A stretch of 64,000 nt of DNA, taken from positions 34,669,788 through 34,733,787 of the forward strand of contig OX155952.1 in the NCBI GenBank assembly GCA_944548615.1, read 5' to 3'. The translations under genes and the position numbers were made by a program. Of this stretch, positions 11,250 through 30,724 are shown one piece after another; positions within the stretch are counted from its first letter, which is position 1, and each line of letters opens with the position of its first letter. Under the pieces are notes generated by a model that had not been told where the DNA came from, did not search any database, and saw only the letters and a list, made by a program, of their open reading frames with translations. This stretch comes from Micropterix aruncella (taxonomy: Eukaryota; Arthropoda; Insecta; Lepidoptera; Micropterigidae).

Positions 11250-11410
11250 CGGTATGCGGCCTACCTGCGAAGCAACGGATTGACAGCTCTTTCAGTCTAC
11301 TCTGGACAACGCCGGTCGCAACATCGCCGAAACGTCGGGTGTTACAGACTTAACGTGGTACATTCGTTTTTCATCTTATTTATAATGTCAAACAACCGCG
11401 ATAGTGTTCG
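11250..11410 (+). repeat. Dispersed repeat family F (CGAAACGTCGGGTG), single copy
   Basis: AGTCTACTCTGGACAACGCC then GCCGAAACGTCGGGTG and TTATAATGTCAAACAACCGC. The same sequence forms both arms of the palindrome at 19976-20211. GAAACGTCGGG-type motifs are often seen in Penelope-like and LINE terminal regions. Confidence 0.55.
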
Positions 11411-11499
11411 ATTTCAAAAATTGCCATTAGTTTCGCCGTACAATGCAATCAGAGCTACCTGCATGTCGTCGACGTTAAAATTGCCAAAATTTATTTATT

Positions 11500-11735
11500 T
11501 ATTGAGGAATTAGGAATTCTTTACTCTAAACAATGATTTGTTTACAAAAATAACAGGAACCGAATGGCAAAACCTTAACCTTTTGCTTATTTTATTCTGT
11601 CACCCAGCTGGTACTAGCCCGTTCTAGGATTGACAGGACTCTAATATTACAATCAATTATGTACAAGTTTAATTAAAATGCTAATAGCATGAAATTGTTC
11701 TAAAATATGGTCCTCAAAAAAAATATAATAACAAA
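11500..11735 (-). mobile_element. LINE 3' end, family C, copy 1
   Basis: Read on the minus strand it runs through GTCCTGTCAATCCTAGAACG and CTGGGTGACAGAATAAAAT and ends in a TAAATAAA tail. Three other copies: 27245-27500 and 37405-37600 (same strand) and 51480-51715 (opposite strand). Position and tail fit the 3' UTR of a CR1/Jockey-type LINE. No RT is attached. Confidence 0.6.
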
Positions 11736-11739
11736 TATT

Positions 11740-12766
11740 TAAAAGATATTTAATAAATAATATAATAAATAAAATACAATAAAATGTGCTATGATATTGA
11801 TTAATGTAATATCCTATATAACCAATGGTGGAACGTTGCCAATCTGCAATGTAACATGACGCTATTAAAGATTTTATTCATTTTAATCGCTTAATGCTTA
11901 AGTTGGTAATGATTTTATAACCGACGACGGCACGCCGGCGTATAGCGCGGAATATAAGTATTCGTATATTCCATGGAATATCCTACCTTATTATGCTACA
12001 AGGAAAACACGTCCTTAGCATTAAGGTTTATTACTATTTCAAGAATGTCGCCGAGCGTTGCCAGCCGTACTATTTCGATCGACGCTAATCGACTTTTGTC
12101 GACACTAATCGACGCTAATCGAATCGATCGACTCCTATTTTGAGAATACGCCCCGACGAGCAACAAAAATGTCATACTGCCAATACAAGGATATCGCAGC
12201 AGAGATTATTCAAGATTTCAAACAGAACTTCCTACTTGTTGTTGCTATGTCAACGACGTGTACTTACCGAGCGTCTCCATATTCTGTCCTGGCTTTTATG
12301 AAGTCAGTTGACATCACAGTTAGATTAAATTGATTTTCTTACATGTTATTAGTCATTAAAAATATCCTTGTTGAATTTCCTCAATATTATTATAGAAGCA
12401 GACAACCCTTCCATTTATTTCCTGAGACACGTCACTTCCAATCACACACCACATAAATTCATTAGCTCAGTCTTGTGTTATTAACGATCATACCGGGTAG
12501 CCATACTTATTTTATCTACTTCTAATTTGCAAGTCAATGAGTATAAAGTTAAGTATTCGGTGTCTCGTCTGCACTGGATTTTATGCGTGGGTGAATATTT
12601 TAGTATTTACCATATATACCTATATACATATGCATATCCTGGTATAAATATACGTTTGCTACTAGCAGAATTACCTAGCGTTTTATGAGTGGAATATATT
12701 TAGTAAAAGAATTTGGTAAACTAAGATTACTACAATTGAAATCAAATTTCTAGGACACTTTATGTC
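11740..12766. other. Unassigned AT-rich sequence
   Basis: The only structure seen is a short run of GACGCTAATCGA repeats at 12075-12130. No gene is evident. Confidence 0.4.
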
Positions 12767-13366
12767 ATTCGCAGCATTAAAAATTAACCCCTTTATTGAC
12801 TCTCATTGGAGAAGGATTTTCCAAAACCTACGAACAGTTATTTTCCTGGTGAAAATACGACCGGTTTTTCTCAGGGGAATAAATATTTTACCTGAATTTC
12901 ATTTTCGAAATAATTATACATATATACTACATAATAAAAAAAACGGTTGTGTCACCCTAAGACTTTTCCGCCAAGGACTGATTTCATCTGAATATTAATT
13001 TCATAAATAAAATCGATGAGCGCCTTCCCTCAGTCGGCGAAAAAAAGAGGAAATATTTACGCCAACAGATGGCATAAATATTTAATAAAAATGTATCACT
13101 GAATTTAAATATTATTAGTGTAGCTTGTATATGAGATATTCTAACCAAAATTACAGGTTTTTCCAAAATCAACCCCTAATAGGAATCTTTAAGCGGCTAA
13201 AATTGGGATGATAATGTTTAAAAATCTGATCAATTTAAAATTCGGGTAAAATATTTATTCCCATGAGAAAAACCGGTCGAATTGTGAAATAATACATTTT
13301 CGAAACTTTTGAAAAATCCCCCTCAATGAGAGTCAATAAAGGGGTTGGTTTTTTAATACTGCGAAT
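12767..13366. mobile_element. 600-bp element with ~150-bp terminal inverted repeats
   Basis: Left ATTCGCAGCATTAAAAATT and the complement of the right end ATTCGCAGTATTAAAAAAC. Both continue CCCCTTTATTGACTCTCATTG and, deeper, CCGGTTTTTCTCA-GGGAATAAATATTTTACC. The central part shares sequence with 7440-7560. It is a long-TIR MITE or foldback-type element with no coding potential. Confidence 0.65.
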
Positions 13367-13394
13367 TTTGATTTACATTTTCATTTCGGTGCAC

Positions 13395-13717
13395 GGTGCA
13401 ATGTAAGTTTAAAGGTCCTTTTGCAGTCGACTAACGACCACTATTCATCCATCTATCTCATAAATAGGGCTTATCCTTATGCAACACAAAATGCCTTCAA
13501 TTGAGACGAATTAAGGGAAAAAATAAAAAAAATAAACTATTGATCACTTCGGCAAAGCCGTTTTATAAATGAAAGTGACATTACGAAATAATTCAAATTT
13601 CGAATGCTACCAACATTTAAAATATGATACAATTGGCTGAGTTTGTTATCAACGAGCCATTAAATCGAAATAAAAATAAAAAAACCTCCATATGCTCAAT
13701 GAAATGAAAGAAGAAAC
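13395..13717. repeat. Direct duplication, copy 1
   Basis: 323 bp starting GGTGCAATGTAAGTTTAAAG, nearly identical to 14015-14336, offset 620 bp. The unit ends ATGAAAGAAGAAAC in both copies. Confidence 0.8.
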
Positions 13718-14014
13718 TTCAATCTTAATTTCTGGCAGAGAAGTTTGTAATAAAGATTGTATAATGTTATCAAAATAGGGTAAACCTATATAAAATTGTA
13801 TAATATTAAAAATATATAAAGAAACATTGTAGAAAACAGTATAATATTGTTATATTTGATAAGGTTTGTAAAGAAATCCGTTTATATGATGATGTTTTTA
13901 TTTAAATTAAAATAAGAAAAGCTACTTAAAAAGTAGCGAAGGACATCCCAGCTTGTATTGGGAAATGCTTATGTTTGAATGAGATATACTTACGGATGTG
14001 CACGACTTTCGATG

Positions 14015-14336
14015 GTGCAATGTAAGTTTAAAGGTCCTTTTGCAGTCGACTAACGATCACTATTCATCCATATATCTCATAAATAGGGCTTATCCTTATG
14101 CAACACAAAATGCCTTCAATTGAGACGAATTAAGGGAAAAAATTAAAAAAATAAACTATTGATCACTTCGGCAAAGCCGTTTTATAAATGAAAGTGACAT
14201 TACGAAATAATTCAAATTTCGAATGCTACCAACATTTAAAATATGATACAATTGGCTGAGTTTGTTATCAACGAGCCATTAAATCGAAATAAAAATAAAA
14301 AAACCTCCATATGCTCAATGAAATGAAAGAAGAAAC
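14015..14336. repeat. Direct duplication, copy 2, ending at a (TA)n array
   Basis: Nearly identical to 13395-13717. It ends at 14336, six bases before a (TA)n tract starts, so its edge may be a retroelement or recombination junction. Confidence 0.8.
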
Positions 14337-14340
14337 AGGG

Positions 14341-14659
<319 letters not shown>

Positions 14660-14698
14660 TAAATGAAAACTTTTAAAACATTTTTATTTAATTGTAAG

Positions 14699-16160
<1,462 letters not shown>

Positions 16161-16411
16161 TTTTTTTTCAATAAATTTATTCATAGAAAAAGATACATTT
16201 TTTAAAATATTACAATCTCGCCAAACTGGTATACAGTTTGTTGGCGAGAAAAACTCTTATTTTTCTAGTCTTACACTTCTAATTTTGTGATACAAAAATA
16301 CATTATTAAAATATAAAAAACAATGCACAGCAGTATTACTACTGGTCTTACTACAGGCTTAAATTAGGCCAGTATTACTACAAGCTTAAATTATAGAAAC
16401 GTATAACAAAT

Positions 16412-18252
<1,841 letters not shown>

Positions 18253-18324
18253 AAACCTACAGTGTACCGTCGAAAGTGGTACTCATCCAAAAATACATCT
18301 CGTTTAAACAATAAGCATTTCCCA

Positions 18325-19779
<1,455 letters not shown>

Positions 19780-19780
<1 letters not shown>

Positions 19781-19930
19781 TATTTAATATAAATACCGTA
19801 TATATCAGCTATGATTACACTGTGCAAATTGGTTGATCCTAATTTTATGCAACCCAAGGCTCATCACAGATCTAACTAGGCTTACACCTGTGTCTAGATG
19901 TGCGATTTACGATGTAATTTTCATTTTGAG
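19780..19930 (-). mobile_element. LINE 3' end remnant (minus strand)
   Basis: On the minus strand the block ACATCTAGACACAGGTG-AAGCCTAGTTAGATCTG leads to a TTAAATAAATAAA tail. Similar LINE 3' UTR pieces occur at 26460-26520, 31926-32225 and 57745-57930. Confidence 0.45.
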
Positions 19931-19975
19931 CTTAATGTAGAGATTTAAAAAATAGGTAAACAATATATTCACTAT

Positions 19976-20211
19976 AAATAGGATAGAAAACGAATTTACC
20001 GCGTGAAATTTGTAGCACCCGACGTTTCGGTGACGTTGCAGCCGCCGTTGTCCAGGGTAGACTGAAGGGCTGTCAATCCGTTGTTGACAGCCCTTCAGTC
20101 TACACAACGGATTGACAGCCCTTCAGTCTACCCTGGACAACGGCGGCTGCAACGTCACCGAAACGTCGGGTGCTACAAATTTCACGCGGTAAATTCGTTT
20201 TCTATCCTATT
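19976..20211. repeat. Near-perfect palindrome of family F, ~107-bp arms
   Basis: Arms 19976-20083 and 20105-20211 are complementary around a 21-bp loop that repeats part of the arm (GACAGCCCTTCAGTCTAC). Each arm is a family F copy (CGAAACGTCGGGTG), as at 11250-11410. Inverted duplication of one copy is the simplest origin. Confidence 0.8.
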
Positions 20212-20825
20212 TATAATGTCAAACAACCGCTATAGTCTTCGATTTTATAATATATTCACTACCTATTTAAATGTAAACACTAATAATAATAATATGATCC
20301 AAAACCTTTTTTTGTTTTTCGATCGTTTCGAGAGCTCGTATTAACAGTGGAAGATAATTCGATGAATCGTTTTACCCTACTGAATTTGGCTGCCCATTTC
20401 TGGCAAACATACAATTGTATACCAATCTGTCGTAACTATTCTCTGTTCTTGTAAAAAATATGTAGTAACATGTCCGGATTTTGAGACAAACAACAACTGT
20501 CATTTTTTTTGATACGCTGCGAGAACGGACAAATTGTGTCGGATTGAGCTATAACGGATTAGGTCCAACCTGGTACGGGGCAGATTTTAGAGCACCAGGT
20601 CTCGATTGCATACGAGATTACGACGTCTACGAAGTCTTGTTGAATACAGATTCTTTTATTGGGACGATATGTAAGAAAGCTACAACATGTATGCCAAACT
20701 CACAGTGGTAGAGGTGGCGCCTGTTCAGGTTCCAGGTTCTGTGTCCTTTGTTACTACCGGTCTTTTCCCATACAATACAGTAACTTCGAAATTATTTAGA
20801 ATTACCAGGAATTGTTTTAGTATTA
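20212..20825. other. Unassigned; short frames of uncertain status
   Basis: Frames of 76 and 67 codons at 20481-20711 and 20687-20890 overlap in different phases and show no recognised motif. They may be decayed transposon coding sequence flanking the palindrome at 20826. Confidence 0.3.
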
Positions 20826-21137
20826 GGGGCTCTCTAGACGCTCAAGCATGCTTGTCAAGCATCACGTCGCGGACTGGGAGGGGATCGTAAACCGCAGGAA
20901 ATATGCAAATATTTTTTTTAATATTTTCTAAAAATGTCTAATTTTCTAGTTTTATACCAGGGAGTTACGTCATTCATCAATCAATTACGTCTAATTAACG
21001 TGACTCCCTGGTATAAACTACAAAAGTAATCATTTTTGGTAAATATAAAAAAAAAATGCATCATTCCTGCGGTTTACGATCCCCTCCCAGCCCGCGACGC
21101 AATGCTTGACAAGCATGCTAGATCATCTAGAGAACCC
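20826..21137. mobile_element. ~310-bp hairpin MITE
   Basis: Long inverted arms: CTCTCTAGACGCTCAAGC on the left against the complement of ATGCTAGATCATCTAGAGAA, then CGGACTGGGAGGGGATCG / CGATCCCCTCCCAGCCCG and CCAGGGAGTTACGT / ACGTGACTCCCTGG. The middle is AT-rich. No coding capacity. Confidence 0.6.
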
Positions 21138-21139
21138 TT

Positions 21140-21715
21140 TCGTCGAAAGGCAGGCTGACAACATATTGACGTGTGTCGATAAGTCTCGATTTACCATAAT
21201 CGGAAATGACAATAGGTCGATGAATTACTTTAATTTTACGTCTGATGATCATGTGAAGATGGGCAGATTCTTACAAAGCTCACTGTCGAAGACCCAAGCA
21301 ATTGATTTCTTGCAATGAATATGTTTATGGTCGAGCTGTGGGCTGGTACGGTGATAAGAAGGCATGTCAACGTCGAAATTCTAAATACCAGCGTTTTTTT
21401 GTAGTTTGACCATGTATTTGGTCCTTACTATGAAGTTGCTGTTCTAAAAGGAAATGTAATGCCGAAAACTTTGTATGAAAAAATATATGTTTAATTAATA
21501 GAAATTTTTACCCGTCATGGAAAATTGGACATTTCGGATGCACTCCACCCAGAGAAGCAGTGGCGGACATTTGAACGATGTTATATTCCACCACACATAA
21601 TGATATCAATAGGTCTTTCAAACGAATAAAAAATTTCGATGATATCTCACACACACTTTGTTTTATTTAAATTTAAAGATAGGAAGCGCTTAATGAAAGA
21701 CCCTGTATAATATAG
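21140..21715. other. Unassigned sequence
   Basis: The short open frame to 21318 has no recognised domain. The segment ends with GAAAGACCCTGTATAAT, seen in some transposon ends, but no partner was found. Confidence 0.3.
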
Positions 21716-22210
21716 CGTGATTTCAACTACTGTGGACGAACCCGTCATTCCAGGAAGTTATAACGACATCGTGTCGTTATGTATCCCATAAAATGATCGC
21801 AGAGGCAGCACTGGGACTACACAGTCTACAGTCTCGCTAGGTCAACTAGCCCGTTACCAGCAGACGTAAACACAGCGGCCTGACCTCACGCCCTTACTAC
21901 CAGATGTGGACGGATTTCTCCTTCCTCCAGTCCGATCACAGATTCGAAGTAGCTTGCATGACCTTTGCCTGATGTAAGCGGTGATTCGATTCGAATATAT
22001 CGCGAACCGTGGCGCCCTTTGCCCGTCAATATCACTCAGTATCGGGATGCGCAAACTGCCCAGAACCGCCGGACGTGTTCACCCATATCAAAACTAATTC
22101 CCTAACTGCCTACAACTGAACTTACAGCCGCAGGAGAGTTCACAGAGCCTTTCCAGGCTAGTCCCTCCTCTAGGAAGCTAGCGGATGGAAGCTGAGCCGT
22201 GAGTTAGGCC
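21716..22210 (+). repeat. Dispersed repeat family A, copy 3 (diverged)
   Basis: Shares GACGAACCCGTCATTCCAGG, GTTACCAGCAGACG-type sequence and ATATCGCGAACCGTGGCGCC with the other copies, but with many differences, so it is an old insertion. Confidence 0.55.
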
Positions 22211-22682
22211 TACCTTAAAAGTGCGGCCGGCCATCAGGCCCAAGCTGCATGGCCCCTTTAGGCCCCATATACATATATATAAAGTACATATCACAACGGT
22301 ATGCAACAAAGGATTCGTTACATTTTACTCGCCTGTCTCTCGGCTCTTGTATCCGCTTCCGACAGTTTCCCGACTCCAATTTTCTGAAACACGTGCAGCA
22401 CAAAGAAGCGCATAAAACAACCTCCCGATAAGTCTGTGAGGTTGGCGCCACTGCTGTCACCGCATTGCAACGATCCTAACAATGTACGTACAATCCCATG
22501 CAGCCTTATTAGCCTCGATATATGTACGAACTTGTGGAGCTATTGTGTGGCTGATTGATCAAAAATGCAGGAAAACACATTTAGTTTACTCTTTCTGCCT
22601 TCTTATAATCCTTTTATAAGTGGCATATATTTCAAGTGTGTCTGCCGTTAACCCTGTCTATGAAATATAGCTAATGTATAAT

Positions 22683-22939
22683 GATACACGGCCTATGGTG
22701 GCATAGTTGTTAGGTCATTAGATCTTAAAATAAAGGTCCCGGGTTCGATTCCAGGCTCGGTCACCATTTTCCGTTGAGATCAAATTAACGGAATTGCATT
22801 TTTAATGTAATAACAAGACACACACTTATACACACGGACACATACATATAAACACGACATAGTAGGGTTGGTTGTAAGAGATTGTCAAATGATAATAAAC
22901 CCGCCCATTGTGAAATTTCACAATAAAGAGTAGGAACAA
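22683..22939 (+). mobile_element. tRNA-derived SINE, full length
   Basis: The head carries Pol III boxes: A-box-like TGGCATAGTTGTTAGG (from 22699) and B box GGTTCGATTCC (22742-22752). A body follows with AACAAGACACACAC, then a conserved tail CCCGCCCATTGTGAAATTTC and CACAATAAAGAGTAGGAAC. The tail recurs at 42892-43015, 43265-43320 and, inverted, 50455-50545. The head recurs inverted at 51050-51165. It is not a working tRNA gene: there is no acceptor-stem pairing and spacing is off. Confidence 0.75.
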
Positions 22940-23394
22940 CGATTAACCAATTTGCGTTATTATTCAAAAAATAGGTAAAACCTTGTTTTTTTCCATTAGA
23001 TTTCTTAATAACAATAATTGTTTAAAATATACCAAATATATAGCAGTTTATATAAGCGGTAAAAAACGAACTTACCTGTAGTTGCGAGAAGTTCTATCGT
23101 AAGTATCCGAAGAGCTTCGTCCGAAGAGATCAACCTAATTTTATTATACTTTTAGTAACGCATATCTATTATTTTCTGTCTATAATTCTTCATGGTTATT
23201 CAGTTATATAAGCATATTTTGAATATATTATTTTGTATATATGTAATATTGAATATAATATTACAAACATCACAACTTTCCTGATAGTTGTGTTTTTAAA
23301 AATTAAATTTGTAGTAATTGAATTTAAATATTTGTAGGAGCAAATTAGCAACATTTGATAAAAACGGAGATTTTTTTTTTGTATTTATATTAGT
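22940..23394. other. Unassigned AT-rich sequence
   Basis: No gene or repeat recognised. Confidence 0.4.
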
Positions 23395-23515
23395 GATGCC
23401 ACGAATATTCCGTACTATTCGGCCTATTCGGCCACTTTTTTAATTAATCGGTTTTCTGCCAAATACTGCGTATTATTCGGCCTAATACTGAATACCATGA
23501 AAAACACGCACTAAA
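23395..23515 (+). mobile_element. Possible hAT-type MITE end
   Basis: TAGTGATGCCACGAATATTC followed by repeated TATTCGGCC words and an ACTGAATACC end. Such GATGCCACGAATATTCG starts are common in insect non-autonomous elements. The partner terminus is not clear. Confidence 0.3.
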
Positions 23516-24386
<871 letters not shown>

Positions 24387-24406
24387 ATATACACAAAACT
24401 ATCAAA

Positions 24407-25960
<1,554 letters not shown>

Positions 25961-25966
25961 ATTATC

Positions 25967-26290
25967 GTGTGTGAATATATCGTCAGATGGACTTCTCGCT
26001 CATACTCATACTTAATGCTCTGTGGACTAAGTATGTTTAATCGAACTCAAAACAATATGAACACAAGAATGTCCGCGAGTATCAATTATGTAATTCCGTC
26101 ATTCAGGACAACATTTGCCCAGAGACATATATTCTACATAGCCCCAAAATTATATAATTCCCTTAGTGAAGACATGAAAAATTATCCTAACATAAAAATA
26201 TTTAAAGCAAACCTTAATAGATGGCTACTTAAAAAGGGATATGTAAAATCTGATCAACTTCTTTGCAACGCACGACAATTTATTTAGTAT
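25967..26290 (+). pseudogene. LINE RT C-terminal fragment (Jockey-like)
   Basis: The frame ends with the typical C-terminal tail of Jockey-type polyproteins: RQHIFYIAPKLYNSL-like (here RHIFYIAPKLYNSL), then FKANLNRWLLKKGY, then a stop at 26285-26287. Downstream is a 3' UTR with a GTTAGATGTGCTATTGGCAG block and an AATAAATAAATAAATAA tail at 26632-26655. Everything upstream of the tail domain is missing. Confidence 0.7.
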
Positions 26291-26660
26291 CACTTATCTA
26301 TTTTTTTAACTAAATTTTATTAAATTACAATTATAAATGTATATATTTATTACATAGCTATATTTTTTATAAAATTGGTATATTTATGTGTATATACAGG
26401 TGGTGGGTCCAAATAATTTATTTTTAAAAAAGCACTTCATTTCTTAAAATTGCATAAAAATATGCACATCTAGAGACGGGCCAAATTATCGCCTAGTTAG
26501 ATGTGCTATTGGCAGTAAAGGTCATGTAAGATGTATTAAACCTCCCTATATTAATTATTAAATAATTTATATAATTATTATAAGATTACATGACCATGAT
26601 TGAACTGTATACCTAATCCTATGTACCTAAATAATAAATAAATAAATAAATAAATCCAGA
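26291..26660 (+). mobile_element. 3' UTR and (AAAT)n tail of the Jockey-like LINE
   Basis: Follows directly after the RT stop and ends in the AAAT repeat tract. Confidence 0.5.
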
Positions 26661-27244
26661 AACAATTGATTAATGTTAAAACAAAATCGAAAATTACAAT
26701 TACAAGTCTGTGAATTAACATAATGATTACCACTAATACATCGAAACACATCGACCAATGACACAAGGAAAGTACGCGATTGCTATTAACACGGTGTTCA
26801 AAATATGATAAAAAACAGTAACTAACTAAAACTTCTCTCTAAACATTTATTTTCAAATTTACAATCGAAAATTCTTCTTGTCTTTTACTAAGGTAGAGAA
26901 GACTGACATAAATTGTAGCAAAAAATATTATTGGTTTTAATTTGTATTTAATTTTAATAAATAGGCTTTTATCAGTGGGTTTGTGAGGTCTAAGTCGTCA
27001 AAATAGTTTAACTTAGTATATTTAAAAAAATGATCCTTTCAGTCTTTCTATTACAATCTACGCCAACTAGATGTCGAATGTAACGGTATTGGTATCATTT
27101 GTAACGGTCATGAAATATTAAAAAAAAGTAATGAATAAAATTTCAAGATCATATCTGACACACAATTTTGGCAATAATTATACAGATTTTGGCTAATATT
27201 TTAGCCTGTCTTGGTGGTTATCAGCAATGAATGATTGACAGCAT
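26661..27244. other. Unassigned AT-rich sequence
   Basis: Nothing recognised. Confidence 0.4.
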
Positions 27245-27500
27245 TTATGCATTTATTTATTTAAGAATTAATTACTATAAAACATTGATTTTTCTTACAA
27301 AAAACAAGAACTGAATGGCAAAACCTTAAACTTTTTCTTCTTTGATTCTGTCACCCAACTGGGACTAGCCCGTTCTAGAGTGGACAGGACTCTAATATTA
27401 CAATAAATTATGTAAAAGTTTTAGTAAAATGCTAATGACACTAAATTGCCCTAAAATGTGGTCCTGAAAGAAAAAATAATAATAAATATTAAAAGTTAAT
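27245..27500 (-). mobile_element. LINE 3' end, family C, copy 2
   Basis: Same block as 11500-11735 (TGTCACCCAACTGGGACTAG, GGACAGGACTCTAATATTAC) in the same orientation, with the tail at 27250-27270. Confidence 0.65.
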
Positions 27501-27559
27501 ATAATGAATAATATTCAATTCCATAATGTAATGGGGGCAGTACTTCTGCCCAGACTAAC

Positions 27560-28825
27560 TGCCTAGTCCAGGGTGAAAAAGCTCGAGACAAAAAGCATGC
27601 TGAAAAGCCTTTAAGGTTAAGGTTGAACCTGAGGGCTGCAACTGGCGTCATGAAGACCACCCCAACAGAGGGATTAGACGTGGCACTCTGCTGCCCGTCT
27701 CTGGACTAGCTCATAATCCACCCCACCGGACTTAGAGCATACAGACTGAAGTTTTTGGACGAATGAAGGGCACAATCATCCTGAGCTAAACCTCCTCCAC
27801 AAAAACTCATTCACCTAAGATCGACTACTAAAAAAGTATTTTTTTTAGTAGTCGATCCTAACCCAGGATCCTTACCCGATCCTAACCCAATACTAAAAAA
27901 TGTTTGGTAGAGAAGTCCTATAAAATCTTAATCCCCAGCAGGAAAGACTGGAAGAAACCGCAGTGGCTCCAACGCCACAACGCGGGCGCCTGGTTCACCG
28001 ACGGATCAGGAACACACGGACGTTTTGGGGAAAGCGTGTACGGAATCCTTATCTGCTCTTGAAAAAAATCCTCATCTGCTCTGACAGCAGAGCAGCACTG
28101 GTCGCTCTGGCTAAAGCCACCACAGAATCTTATGTGGTCTGGGACTGCATGCAAGAGCTCAACAAATTGGGAAAACCAAATACCGGGCCATCAAGGCATA
28201 CCCGGTAACGAAGACGCCGACAGACTGGCAAAACTGGGCACACTGGAATGCCCGGTGGAGCCAGTTGTTGGGGTCTCCTTCGATACAGGTAAGAAAATCA
28301 ACCGGGGCTTCTTGGAGCAGGAACATCGGGCATCCTGGAAACAGAGCCAGGGATGTCGCCAGGCAAAGGCCATGATGGAGTAACCACTTCCTAAGAAAAC
28401 CAAGGCCCTACTTGACATGAACAAGAAGAACCTTAGAACCACTATCGGTCTCCTCACCGGACAAACGACCCTTAGAGCACATCTATTTAACCTTAGCTTG
28501 ACCGAGAGCAAGGACTGTTGAATATGTGGCGAAGAACCTGAAGACAGCATACACATCATTGTTTGCTGCCCAGGCCTCGCCGCAAAAAGACACAGTTTAC
28601 TGGGACGATCCTTTCTCGAACCCAGTTCTGCCCAACTTGAACCCAGTTCTCGAACCAGATCTGCCCAACTTGAAGGTCAGTGATCTGATTGGACTGGTAA
28701 GCAGTACCGGGCTACTAGCTGACCATTGATTCAACTACAAAGTGGAGAGTTTAAAAAGATCTTATAGATCCAGGTGACATCAAGGGTTGGAAACAAGCCA
28801 CCCACTCTGCTTACTACTACTACTA
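27560..28825 (+). pseudogene. Degenerate LINE 3' half: RNase H domain, gag-like Cys box and ACT-repeat tail
   Basis: In broken frames one reads AWFTDGSGTHG (first RNase H Asp), then LICSDSRAALVAL (second Asp), YVVWDCMQELNKLG, and after frameshifts GNEDADRLAKLGT (third motif). A C-terminal CWICGEEPEDSIHIIVCCP-like zinc box follows. It ends with an ACTACTACTACTACTAC tract at 28808-28825, like the simple tails of these LINEs. RNase H-bearing non-LTR elements belong to the I, R1, Loa and some Jockey groups. Several stops and shifts make it dead. Confidence 0.75.
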
Positions 28826-30720
28826 CTACATATAATCGGCAATAAATGTAATATAACATTCGATTAATTAGATAATGACAAACAGAATAGTCTTAAAACT
28901 AAAATAAAGGGAAAATAAAGTAATAGGTAAGAAAAGAAAGAAAAATTCATTAATATTTAATATATGTTAGGTAATATAAATTGAATATAAAAATACCCAG
29001 TTAAAAAAAGTACAAAAGTAGTGAAAAAAGTACATGAAAATATTTGCATAATCTTGAGACTTGACACTTCGATGATATGATGCGTGACCGTGAACCTATT
29101 GAAAGGTGATCCTATCCAAAGGTTATCCATAGCTTGTATGATGTATGCAATATTTTAATACCTCGACCAAAGTTAATCAAGTTAAATGAGATATTGAAGT
29201 GCTAGTGAGCCAATGATGATGATGATGATAATGAAATGTGGGGGGGGGGTAGCCGGTCAGACAGCTTCTCACAATTAGTCCTAATTTATGTGTAACGTAT
29301 ATTGCGATATCTTATACAAGCGGTCTAATTTCATTAATTTCACTACGCAACCCGCATTGCCCAATAACTGACCTCCGCCCGACTTTTACGATCCTAGAAA
29401 GGAATATAAAAATCCTGCTTTAAATTCAACGGATGAGCCAAATGCATCGTGGACCGAAGCCAAATATTACCTCGAGATGAGTTTATATCCGTATCGCGCA
29501 AAGTGGGATTATTTTATGTGGATATGGGTACGTGATTCAGGATGTTTTACATCCCTGAATTCATTACGCTTATGAAAATAAAACATTTTAGAGCTGTTTG
29601 AGAAATTACTCTAAACGAGTACTCTGTTTTTTTTTTATTTGGTAAGTTTTTCATTAGTAGCTCGTTTCTTTTATGCACCATAAACGCAATAAGATACCAG
29701 AATATGCAATTTGTAAAAATATGCAATTTGTCGGAGGAATGGTGTGCTGTAATGATCAGCAACCCTATTACAAATGCTCTCGCCGCTAGATAGCTTTTAG
29801 CGAGTGAAATTCAATAGTCGTTGAAATTCAAGGGATTATAAACACTCTCTCCACTGTACTGAAATATAACGGCCGTTCCATCGGTTTGCTGTTGCTACTT
29901 AAATCATAGACTGTAGAAATCCGACTGAATGAAAATAGGTGCGTTCAATTGATTTCGCATATTCTTTCTGTCAAAAAAAGACTAACAAATTCGCTGAGTT
30001 ACGAAAGAAGAATACTTTCATATCATTAATTTTATAATTAATATTGATTAGCTAGCTAGCTAGGGTATTAATTATTACTGATTTGGAATAGTATTATAAT
30101 ATTTTTAAAATACTTTTTAATTTGTGCGTACGGCTAAAGCATACCACCGACGGCAATCCACATAATGAACCCCACACCGTCGTCACTGGATGTCAAAAAC
30201 TATACAGTTTTTCTAATAGATGGTAGTGATTGCAAGAAAAAATGATCGCTTTTAAAAAAACATTCCTTTCACAAAGCTTTATTATGTAACACAATTAAAT
30301 GATTACAAACAAACACACAGTTTTAAAGGATGCGATAAGATTGGCAATAATTAATCACATTACAATAAAAATATTATTATAGCGTTTTCTCGATTTCCCT
30401 CTGTAGAAACGTTCAATGTAGAATTTTCGATTTTCACTTAAGAATCATCAAGAATCACTGAGATAGCTTCAATAAAATAATCAGCACGAGATATATCAAA
30501 TAAATTAGCACGAAGGTGAATATGTTATCGCTGCAAATTGCACTTTAGCGATCGAGTAGTGACTCAAATTGGCATTCATAATGCGAAGTAACGAATCGCG
30601 GCGATTCTCGCCGAGATAGTCAGAAAAACGTAAGTTTTATAATAAGAAAAGAAGCGATTGCGAAAGCAAATGCTTCGCGAGAGCATTCCTATTATGCCTG
30701 CAGTTTTATTTATCAGCTAA
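28826..30720. other. Unassigned AT-rich sequence
   Basis: Contains GATGATGATGAT and a G tract at 29215-29250. The 71-codon minus frame at 29547-29762 is not recognised. No gene. Confidence 0.4.
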
Positions 30721-30724
30721 AGGG

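Noticed and set aside
22683..22770. A tRNA gene
   Set aside because: A- and B-box-like sequences are present, but no acceptor-stem pairing or proper cloverleaf spacing, and the sequence continues into a repeated SINE body and tail.
28191..28559. A 122-codon minus-strand gene
   Set aside because: It is antisense to the degenerate RNase H region of the LINE.
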